NCBI GenBank assembly: GCA_020425915.1
Contig: JAGQQZ010000359.1
Span: 1-11,253, forward strand
Direction: 5' to 3'
From: Planctomycetota bacterium
GTDB taxonomy: Bacteria > Planctomycetota > UBA1135 > UBA2386
DNA length: 11,253 bases
Below the pieces are notes generated by a model. That model did no database searches. It was not told the origin of the DNA and saw only the letters and a list, made by a program, of their open reading frames with translations. The position numbers and the translations under genes were made by a program. Position 1 is the first letter of the stretch. Each line of letters starts with the position of its first letter. This document shows, piece after piece, positions 1 to 5,991 of this stretch.

Positions 1-15
1 ACTCGATCAGAGTCG

Positions 16-1080
16 TCACATCCACCGGAACGCCGACGTCTTCACCACACACGTCACCCGCGCACCGACCTCGACCCCCAACTCCGCGACCGCGCCACGT
101 GTCAACTCCGCGCGCAACACCGCATCCTCGCCCACGCGCACGTGCGCCAGCAATCGTCCGTGCAGATCCGACACCCGCTCCACGACGCCCTCGAGTTGAT
201 TGCGAGCCGACACGCCCGTCAGCTTCGCGCGCGCGATCATCACGTCTTCCGGTCCGACCACCACGCGGGCGACCGTGCCGGTCGACACCGGACGGAACGG
301 CAGCACGACGACCTGATCGCCGATCCGTGCGCGAACGTGATCCCCCTCCTCGTCCGGCCACTCGACCTCGACACGCACGCTGCTCTCGGTCGACAGCGCG
401 ACGGTCGCGTGCGGCGTCCGACCGAGGACGTCGAACACCTCGCCATGACCGCACAGCTCGCCGTTCGCGAGCACGACGATCTCGTCGGTCAGCTCGAGGA
501 TCTCCGCGAGACTGTGGCTGACGTACAGCACCTCGACGCCGAGCGACTCGTGGACCCAGCGCAGGTACGGCAGGATCTGCTTCCGCAACGCGACGTCGAC
601 CGATGCGAGCGGCTCGTCCATCAGCAGCAGGTCCGGCATTGCGAGGATCGCGCGGCCCAGCGCGACGCGTTGGCGCTCGCCGCCCGAGAGCTCGGCGGGG
701 CGACGTGCGACGAGCGCGCCGAGTTCGAGCGCCTCGACGACGGCGGACGGCTGGATCCTGTCGCGCGCGCGCCCGCGGTAGCCGTAGCGGAGGTTCTCAC
801 CGACGTCCAAGTGCGGGAACAGCCGGAGATCCTGGAACACGAGCCCGACGCGGCGTGCCTCGGGTGGCACCGCGATTCCACGGGTTCGATCGAACACGAC
901 ATGATCGGAGATCGCGATGTGCCCGTCCGTCGGCGCGACGAGCCCGGCGATCGCGTGGAGCAGCGTGCTCTTGCCGCTGCCGTTCTCGCCGAACAACGCG
1001 GTGATCCCAGAGCGGGTCTCGAACGCCGCCGTGAGCGAGAAGTCACCACGCCGCACGGTCACGTCGACGGCGATCGTCAC
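16..1080 (-). CDS. modC: Molybdate ABC transporter ATP-binding protein ModC
   Basis: This is the cytoplasmic ATPase that powers molybdate (possibly tungstate) import through ModB. The 354-residue protein matches the usual ModC length of about 350. Visible motifs are Walker A GENGSGKS (31-38), Q-loop Q83 in VFQD, ABC signature LSGGERQ (131-137), Walker B LLLMDEP (151-157) and switch histidine H189 in YVSHS. The last ~65 residues, from SARNQLEG onward, look like the oxyanion-binding TOBE/Mop domain that marks ModC among ABC ATPases. I chose the GTG at 1080 because it overlaps the modB stop as GTGA and has a G-rich SD-like run 5 nt upstream. The reading frame stays open further upstream, but that extension only overprints modB. 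It is the last gene of the five-gene minus-strand run. Related ATPases such as the sulfate CysA are possible, but ModA and ModB neighbours settle the choice. Confidence 0.95.
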   Translation of the reverse strand: MTIAVDVTVRRGDFSLTAAFETRSGITALFGENGSGKSTLLHAIAGLVAPTDGHIAISDHVVFDRTRGIAVPPEARRVGLVFQDLRLFPHLDVGENLRYGYRGRARDRIQPSAVVEALELGALVARRPAELSGGERQRVALGRAILAMPDLLLMDEPLASVDVALRKQILPYLRWVHESLGVEVLYVSHSLAEILELTDEIVVLANGELCGHGEVFDVLGRTPHATVALSTESSVRVEVEWPDEEGDHVRARIGDQVVVLPFRPVSTGTVARVVVGPEDVMIARAKLTGVSARNQLEGVVERVSDLHGRLLAHVRVGEDAVLRAELTRGAVAELGVEVGARVTCVVKTSAFRWM

Positions 1081-1760
1081 GCGTGCCCCCCACGCGGCGC
1101 GCGACGCAACAGCCACTCGCTCGCGAACGCCGCCACGACCGCGATCGTGATGCAGATCCAGGTCGCGCGCCATGCCATCGCGTCGCCATCCGCCCGCTGC
1201 AACGCGGTCCAGATCGAGAGCGGCAGGGTCCGCGTCTCGCCGGCGATGTTGCCGGCGAACGTCATCGTCGCACCGAACTCGCCGAGACTCCGGGCGAAGC
1301 AGAGCACCGCGCCCGCGACGCAACCGCGCAGCGCGAGCGGCAACGTGACGGTCCACCAGACCCGACCGCGGGACGCACCGAGCGTTCGGGCCGCCTGTTC
1401 CAACCCGGGATCGACCGCCTCGAACGCCTGCCGCATCGTCCGCACCATCAGCGGGAACCCGAGCACCGCGGCGGCGAGCGCGGCTCCCCACCAGGTGAAC
1501 GGCAGCTGGATCCCGATCGAGTACAGCCACCCACCGATCGGTCCGCGCGGCCCGAGCAGCACGAGCAGCAGGTAGCCGATCACGACCGGCGGCAACACCA
1601 ACGGCAAGACGACGAGGGCTTCGACGGCTGCTCGCAGCCCCGCGCGTTCGGTGCGTGCGAGCCAGTACGCGAGCCAACCGGCCGGTCCGGCGAGCGCCAG
1701 GACCGCAACGAGCCCGACCTGGAGCGACAATCTCAGTGCGTCGAGTTCCGCCTCGGTCAC
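1077..1760 (-). CDS. modB: Molybdate ABC transporter permease ModB
   Basis: This is the inner-membrane channel subunit of the molybdate importer. It has about five hydrophobic segments. The family blocks LPLVLPPVVIGYLLL and FARSLGEFGATMTFAGNI are present, and so is the EAA loop (EQAARTLGASRGRVWWTVTLPLA) that docks on the ATPase. The closest remembered relative is Escherichia coli ModB, which it resembles throughout. I chose the GTG at 1760, giving 227 residues starting VTEAELDALRLSLQV. It follows the modA stop by one base, has GGTGGA 5 nt upstream, and aligns with the start of E. coli ModB. A TTG at 1778 would add six residues and overlap modA, which is less likely. It shares 4 nt with modC. 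Confidence 0.94.
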   Translation of the reverse strand: MTEAELDALRLSLQVGLVAVLALAGPAGWLAYWLARTERAGLRAAVEALVVLPLVLPPVVIGYLLLVLLGPRGPIGGWLYSIGIQLPFTWWGAALAAAVLGFPLMVRTMRQAFEAVDPGLEQAARTLGASRGRVWWTVTLPLALRGCVAGAVLCFARSLGEFGATMTFAGNIAGETRTLPLSIWTALQRADGDAMAWRATWICITIAVVAAFASEWLLRRAPRGGHA

Positions 1761-1761
1761 G

Positions 1762-2475
1762 TCAGTCCACCGGCACAAAACCCTGCCGCGCGAGGATCTC
1801 CTTCGCGACCGGCCCGGTCATCGCCTCGAAGATCGCGCGGCCCCGCGGCGTCGCGCCGGTCAGCAGACACACCTCGTAGCGGACGGCGACATCGTCGGGC
1901 AGCTCCTGGACGATGTGGATCCTCTCGCGCGCCGCCTTCGCGTCCGTCGCGTACACGATCCCGATCTCACACGCTCCGGTCTCGACCAGCGCGAGCGCGT
2001 GCCGCGCGTCGACTCCCGGCGCGATCCGATCGGCGACGTCGTTCCACAGACCGAGCTCCTGGAGAGCCTGCTTGGCGTAGCGGCCGAGCGGCACGTGTTC
2101 CGGATCCCCGGTCGCGAGCAGCCCCTCGAATTCGTCGAGCTTGGCGCTGTGACCGTGTGGTCGGACCACGACGATCCGGCTCTCCGCGAGTGGCCGCCGC
2201 TCCGCGACCAACCCGTCCGCGGCGAGCGCGTCGACCCACTCCGAGTGCGCGGACACGAACACCGACGCCGGTGCGCCGTTCATGATCTGCCGCGCGAGCG
2301 TCGACGACGACGCGGCCGAGACGACGACGTCGGGCTCGCCGCGCGCCGCGACCAGGGCGTCGACGAACGACTTCGCACTCGCAGCGACGAACACCCGCGC
2401 GAAGTCGCGACCCGGGGCGCACGCGCTCGCCGCGAAGGCCAGCAGGCACAGGAGCGCGCTCGCGGCCCGGCTCAC
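1762..2475 (-). CDS. modA: Molybdate-binding lipoprotein ModA
   Basis: This is the solute-binding subunit that captures molybdate outside the inner membrane and passes it to ModBC. The 237-residue protein starts at a GTG and carries a hydrophobic leader ending in ASAC (C19). This suggests a lipid-anchored form instead of the freely periplasmic E. coli protein. Family blocks are VFVAASAKS (S33 at the E. coli Ser12 position), AASSSTLARQI (S57 at Ser39), GDPEHVP, and GIVYATDA (Y175 at Tyr170). The E. coli Val152 position reads Ala157, which should be tolerated because that residue binds through its backbone. The stretch between S33 and S57 is a few residues shorter than in E. coli. No SD precedes the GTG. 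The radical SAM gene stops only 4 nt upstream, so translation is probably coupled. Tungstate cannot be ruled out as ligand. Confidence 0.93.
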   Translation of the reverse strand: MSRAASALLCLLAFAASACAPGRDFARVFVAASAKSFVDALVAARGEPDVVVSAASSSTLARQIMNGAPASVFVSAHSEWVDALAADGLVAERRPLAESRIVVVRPHGHSAKLDEFEGLLATGDPEHVPLGRYAKQALQELGLWNDVADRIAPGVDARHALALVETGACEIGIVYATDAKAARERIHIVQELPDDVAVRYEVCLLTGATPRGRAIFEAMTGPVAKEILARQGFVPVD

Positions 2476-2479
2476 GGGA

Positions 2480-3790
2480 TCAGAGGAACGTGTCCCGACC
2501 GTTCGACACGATCTGCATCGCGTCGAGGTCGACGTCGTTGCTGCACAGCTCCTCGAGCCACCAGTTGACCTGGTTGTAGAGGCAGGTCACTTCCTTGCAG
2601 TTCACGCTCGCGTCGAAGTTGTCGAGCAACGCCGTCGTCGTGCCGACGGCTTCGCGGACCGAGCTGCGATCCTTGTAGGCGTCGCGACCACCGACGCGCG
2701 CGTAGCTGACGCCGCGGTAGGCCGGACAGTTGAACGTGCCGTGCGGGTTGACGACCTGGCGCAGCGCCTGCATGTGGCAGACGCGCGGCTGCTTGGTGTA
2801 GTCCGCCCAGCTCTGCTCGAGCAGCATCCGCAGGTTCGTGCTCTCGAGCACGCGGAACGTCGGCGTCTCCAGCGCCTTCGCCGCGTCGACCGACTCGCGG
2901 ATCCGGGCGATGACCTTCTTCAGCTCGCCCTCCATGTGGGCCGGGTCCATGACCTCGGAGCCGGTCTCGGCGCGCTCGAGGAACGGCTTGAACGAGATGT
3001 AGTCGAACTGCGCGTCGCGGGCGCGCTTGGTCGCCTCGACGATCTCTTGGATGTTCTCGACGACCCGCGTGTCATCGCGTTCCGCACCCTGCCAGGTGAT
3101 GACGAACGAGAAGCCCATCTGGAACGCCGGGTTCGCCCGCTTGATCTTCGGGATCCAGGCACAGATCTCGTCGAGCGTCAGCGACTTCTTGCTCGGGTTG
3201 TGCATGCGCTGGAACACGTCGTTCGAGCCCGAGTCGAGCGACAGTCGCACCCAGTCGCCCTTGGTCAGGTAGGGCGCGATCTCGAGGATCTTGTCGTTGC
3301 GGCTGCCGTTGCTGACGACCGAGACCTGCAGGCGCAGGTCCTCCTTGAGGAATCGCACGAAGTCGACGAAGGTCGGGAACAGCGTCGGCTCGCCGCCGCC
3401 GATCAGGATCACGCTCTGCATACCGCGCGCGGCGAGTTCACGCATCTGCGAGCGCAGCACGGCGTCGTCGTGCTTGACCTTCTGGTTGAGGATGTCCCAG
3501 TCGATGCAGTGGTCGCAGGCGTAGTTGCAGGCGGTCGTCAAGTCGAGGTTGATCGACAGCGGCACCAGGTCCTGGATCACCGGATCGGGCTGCCCGCTCG
3601 CGCGCGCCTTGCGCAACGCGCGCTGCCACTTCACGTAGTCGACGACGTGCGACCAGAGCGCCGGTTGACGGAGCTTGGCCGTGAAGTCGTGGATCGCCTC
3701 GCCGCGGCGTCCGCTACCAGGCCGCGACGACGTCGCGGAAGAAACGGGCGCGGTCGTGGATGCGGTCGCTTTCGCGCTGGATTCGGTCAT
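2480..3790 (-). CDS. Radical SAM protein with SPASM-like C-terminal cysteines, substrate unknown
   Basis: This 436-residue protein is a radical S-adenosylmethionine enzyme. The cluster-binding motif CNYACDHC (C88, C92, C95; CxxxCxxC) and the SAM-binding GGGEP (131-135) are both present. Five further cysteines lie in the C-terminal third: C338, C355 in NPHGTFNCP, C398 and C403 in CKEVTC, and C416. The spacing suggests a SPASM- or twitch-like domain holding an auxiliary Fe-S cluster. The first ~30 residues are Ser/Thr/Ala-rich and probably disordered. The ATG at 3790 is chosen because AGGGAG sits 7 nt upstream, even though it lies inside the preceding oxidoreductase gene. modA begins 4 nt after the stop. 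It is not MoaA: it lacks the C-terminal double glycine and the C-terminal cysteine pattern differs. The substrate is unknown; peptide or small-molecule modification are both possible. Confidence 0.85.
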   Translation of the reverse strand: MTESSAKATASTTAPVSSATSSRPGSGRRGEAIHDFTAKLRQPALWSHVVDYVKWQRALRKARASGQPDPVIQDLVPLSINLDLTTACNYACDHCIDWDILNQKVKHDDAVLRSQMRELAARGMQSVILIGGGEPTLFPTFVDFVRFLKEDLRLQVSVVSNGSRNDKILEIAPYLTKGDWVRLSLDSGSNDVFQRMHNPSKKSLTLDEICAWIPKIKRANPAFQMGFSFVITWQGAERDDTRVVENIQEIVEATKRARDAQFDYISFKPFLERAETGSEVMDPAHMEGELKKVIARIRESVDAAKALETPTFRVLESTNLRMLLEQSWADYTKQPRVCHMQALRQVVNPHGTFNCPAYRGVSYARVGGRDAYKDRSSVREAVGTTTALLDNFDASVNCKEVTCLYNQVNWWLEELCSNDVDLDAMQIVSNGRDTFL

Positions 3791-4661
3791 TCGTTGGCTC
3801 CCTAACGAGATCGGCGAAACGATACACGAGCGCCGCCAGAGGGTCATCAACTTCGAGCCGGACTCCGTTCGCCGAACCGAAGATCGCGTAGTCGGCCATC
3901 CGGATCTCCCGTACGACGCGCCGGCCGTCGATCTCGACCCACGCGGGCCGCGGTTGCGACTCGTGTCGTTCGAGGGTCAACCGAGCGCGCAGTTCGCCGG
4001 CCGGCCCCACGAACCGCAACGTCACCTCGTTGGCATCGGCGGTTTCCGCACGGGTCGCGAACGCCACCTCGACCTCGGTGCCGTCGTAGTGCAGCGGGGT
4101 CACGGCCTGCACGACGCTCAGCAGATGGGACAGCGAGTCGACGACGGCATCGAGACCCGTTCCGCTCGGCGACAGCATCATCCGCACGTCGAGCGCCGGG
4201 ACCGCCGGGCGATCCGGCCAGATCGCGTCGAACACGGGCAGGAAGCACGGCCATTGGCAGTTCTCGAACAGCACGAGACCGCGCTCGACGAAGCCACGGC
4301 AGAGGGCACCGATCTCGTCGGTTCGCGCCGGAGTGACGATCGGCTTCTCGCAGTAGACGTGCACCGACGCCTCGAGCCCGGCGCGGATCGCATCCGCGTG
4401 GGTCTCGTGCGGCGACGCGACGACGAGCACGTCGAGGTCGCCCGGCGCGAGCAGGCCATCGACGCCGAGACGCGCGTCGACCGGATGCCCGAATCGATCC
4501 GTGAATTCCCTCGCCGCCTCGCGCGTGCGCGCATCGTCCCGACCGGCGACGGCCGACACCTCGAGCCCGGCGTGTTCGAACCAACGCGCGAGGAACGGCC
4601 CGAGCCCGTTGCGATGCCGCCCGGGTCCGAGGATGCCACACCGAATCTGCCGCGCCGTCAT
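3714..4661 (-). CDS. Gfo/Idh/MocA-family NAD(P)-dependent oxidoreductase
   Basis: This 315-residue protein has the layout of sugar and inositol dehydrogenases of the Gfo/Idh/MocA family. The N-terminal Rossmann fold starts CGILGPGRHRNG (residues 8-19), then comes DVLVVASPHETHADAI, and the family hallmark EKP lies at 105-107 in VYCEKPIVTP. The C-terminal half should form the beta-sheet substrate domain. The usual catalytic block (roughly DxGxHxxD) is altered to DSLSHLLS (D175, H179), so substrate or activity may differ from classical members. It is probably cytoplasmic. It is the first gene of the minus-strand operon and its last 77 nt overlap the radical SAM gene. The ATG at 4661 has no SD, but a CATAAT box lies 9 nt upstream. 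The substrate cannot be assigned. Confidence 0.85.
   Translation of the reverse strand: MTARQIRCGILGPGRHRNGLGPFLARWFEHAGLEVSAVAGRDDARTREAAREFTDRFGHPVDARLGVDGLLAPGDLDVLVVASPHETHADAIRAGLEASVHVYCEKPIVTPARTDEIGALCRGFVERGLVLFENCQWPCFLPVFDAIWPDRPAVPALDVRMMLSPSGTGLDAVVDSLSHLLSVVQAVTPLHYDGTEVEVAFATRAETADANEVTLRFVGPAGELRARLTLERHESQPRPAWVEIDGRRVVREIRMADYAIFGSANGVRLEVDDPLAALVYRFADLVREPTNDRIQRESDRIHDRARFFRDVVAAW
3798..3803 (-). promoter_or_regulatory. Shine-Dalgarno site of the radical SAM gene
   Basis: Read on the minus strand this is AGGGAG, 7 nt before the ATG at 3790. It lies within the coding region of the upstream oxidoreductase. It decides the start of the radical SAM protein and shows that the long overlap between the two genes is probably genuine. 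It is the clearest ribosome-binding site in the window. Confidence 0.7.
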
Positions 4662-4699
4662 GCGTCGACGATTATGCGCGTTCGGCGCGCCGAAGGCTC
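4662..4699 (-). promoter_or_regulatory. Candidate promoter of the oxidoreductase-radical SAM-modABC operon
   Basis: On the minus strand a CATAAT hexamer (4676-4671) matches five of six bases of the sigma-70 -10 box. It ends only 9 nt before the ATG at 4661, so transcription would start at or within a few bases of the start codon. With no SD present, the first gene may be read from a leaderless or almost leaderless message. The -35 position (GAGCCT) is a poor match. The other half of the 97-nt divergent spacer must hold the methyltransferase promoter, for which I see only a weak TACAGA (4747-4752). No operator or molybdate-responsive ModE-type site was recognised. Confidence 0.35.
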
Positions 4700-4758
4700 G
4701 CGGACATTCGCCGCGCGCAAGGGTGGAGTCGCCGCCGCCTTTCCGCTACAGAACACGC

Positions 4759-5631
4759 ATGGCAGTCCAGACGAGCACCAAGAAGCCGAAGAAGAAGTCG
4801 AAGACCAAGGACAAGAAGAAGGCCCGCAAGGTCACGCTGGCCCGCCTCGCCGACAAGCACGACCTGTACGAACGGGCGGTGCAAGGACCGGAAGAGGACT
4901 CGAAGTTCTTCGCGCGCTACTACAAGAAGTACGTCGGCTACCCCGCCAAGGTGTTCCGCGAGGACTTCTGCGGCACGGCGCTCCTGTCGAGCCACTGGGT
5001 CATGCGCAAGCCGGACCACGTCGCGATCGGCGTCGACCTCGACGGCCCGACCCTCGAGTACGGCCAGGAACGCCACGTCGACCGACTCACCGAGCACGAG
5101 CAGTCACGGATCACGCTGATCCAGGACGACGTCCGCAACGTCAAGGGCCCGAAGGCCGACATCCTCTGCGCGCTGAACTTCAGCTACTGCGTGTTCAAGC
5201 AGCGCGACGAACTCCGAGCCTACCTCGCGAACTGCTTCGAGTCCCTGGCTCCCGACGGGCTCCTGTTCCTCGACTCCTGGGGCGGCAGCGAGACCCAGGT
5301 CGAGCAGGTCGAGGAACGTGAAGTCGACGACTACACGTACTGCTGGGATCAGCACAAGTTCGACCCGCTGACCTACAACGCGGTCTGCAAGATCCACTTC
5401 GAGTTCAAGGACGGCAGCCGGCTCAACAACGCGTTCGTCTACGACTGGCGCCTGTGGACGCTGCCCGAGCTGCAGGAGCTCTATCACGAGGTCGGTTTCG
5501 ACGACGTGCACGTCCTCTGGGAAGGCACCGACAAGAAGTCCGGTGAGGGCAACGGCGTGTTCCGCCGCGTGAAGACCGGCGATGCCGACGATGCGTGGAT
5601 CGCGTACGTCGTCGGACGCAAGAGCAGGTAG
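4759..5631 (+). CDS. Class I SAM-dependent methyltransferase with lysine-rich N-terminal tail
   Basis: This 290-residue protein has a Rossmann-type methyltransferase core. The SAM-binding motif I region reads EDFCGTALLSSHWV (68-81) followed by AIGVDLD, in which D93 is the likely ribose-binding acidic residue. Later blocks are IQDDVRNV, ADILCALNFSYC, and the post-core stretch LAPDGLLFLDSWGG. Residues 8-24 form a basic tail with eleven lysines and one arginine, all lysines being AAG, which could bind nucleic acid or another acidic partner. The acceptor substrate is unknown. The ATG at 4759 is chosen because the conserved block starts soon after it and the upstream extension is arginine-rich shadow sequence. 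No SD is visible. The gene is divergent from the mod operon and stands alone, with 360 nt before the next gene. Confidence 0.85.
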   Translation: MAVQTSTKKPKKKSKTKDKKKARKVTLARLADKHDLYERAVQGPEEDSKFFARYYKKYVGYPAKVFREDFCGTALLSSHWVMRKPDHVAIGVDLDGPTLEYGQERHVDRLTEHEQSRITLIQDDVRNVKGPKADILCALNFSYCVFKQRDELRAYLANCFESLAPDGLLFLDSWGGSETQVEQVEEREVDDYTYCWDQHKFDPLTYNAVCKIHFEFKDGSRLNNAFVYDWRLWTLPELQELYHEVGFDDVHVLWEGTDKKSGEGNGVFRRVKTGDADDAWIAYVVGRKSR

Positions 5632-5779
5632 GTCGGGGCGCCGCGCGAGGTCGACCTCCCGAGCGGCTCGCAACGACGGAGGGCGAGGCGGAGGAACGGT
5701 CGCGGGCGCACGCCGGACCGAACGTGCGTCGGCGCTATCGCCCGGCGATTCGGCGCGCGCCCGCCAATCTGCCTGCAAC

Positions 5780-5800
5780 TCGGGTGTCGATCTCACCCGA
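5780..5800. repeat. Inverted repeat, 7-bp stem
   Basis: TCGGGTG and CACCCGA pair perfectly around a 7-nt loop. It lies about 150 nt after the methyltransferase stop and 11 nt before a second, stronger palindrome. With no following T-run, its role (transcript end or regulatory structure) is open. Confidence 0.4.
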
Positions 5801-5811
5801 ACGCCACGTGC

Positions 5812-5827
5812 CGGCGGGCGCCCGCCG
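5812..5827. repeat. Perfect 16-bp GC-only palindrome
   Basis: CGGCGGGCGCCCGCCG is its own reverse complement. It could be a dyad operator, a processing hairpin, or chance in GC-rich DNA. It sits 165 nt before the saccharopine dehydrogenase-family start. Confidence 0.45.
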
Positions 5828-5991
5828 CCCGCGATGAGATCGCCCCCCGTTCTGCCGTTGACCCGAGCGCCCGTGAGCCAGCGACACCCCCCGCAATTCC
5901 CACTCGTCGTTTTCGTTGCAGTCCTGCTCCCGACACCGAATGATCCCCCTCCCCTCGGTTCGCCCTCGATCCCACAACGAAGCCTGATCCC

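Larger units (their letters stand above)
5632..5991 (+). other. 360-nt intergenic region with hairpins and C-rich leader
   Basis: I find no convincing gene here on either strand; the open frames are arginine- or proline-rich and lack any recognisable motif. The region holds a 7-bp stem TCGGGTG/CACCCGA (5780-5786 with 5794-5800) and a perfect 16-bp palindrome CGGCGGGCGCCCGCCG (5812-5827). Neither has a T-run, so they are weak terminator candidates for the methyltransferase gene. From 5841 to 5990 C outnumbers G by more than two to one (hand count 69 to 30). A weak TTGCAG (5916-5921), 17 nt, AATGAT (5939-5944) pair might be the promoter of the next gene, but the match is poor. No SD precedes the ATG at 5992. 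Confidence 0.5.

Noticed and set aside
142..1575. A 477-codon plus-strand open frame opposite modC and modB
   Set aside because: It lies antisense to two genes with full family motifs and shows only shadow-like Arg/Asp/His-rich composition.
1081..1677. N-terminal extension of modC to about 553 residues
   Set aside because: The extra part overprints modB, is arginine-rich and lacks any motif; the GTG at 1080 gives the usual ModC length and a GTGA junction.
2480..3790. Radical SAM protein as MoaA of molybdenum cofactor synthesis
   Set aside because: The neighbouring mod genes make this tempting, but the protein is about 100 residues longer than MoaA, has a different C-terminal cysteine pattern and lacks the terminal Gly-Gly.
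2282..3805. A 507-codon plus-strand open frame opposite the radical SAM gene
   Set aside because: Its sequence is the antisense of the CxxxCxxC and GGGEP-bearing protein and shows no independent motif.
4501..4758. N-terminal extension of the methyltransferase by 86 residues
   Set aside because: It would overprint the oxidoreductase start and the divergent promoter region, and is basic shadow sequence; the ATG at 4759 fits the family.
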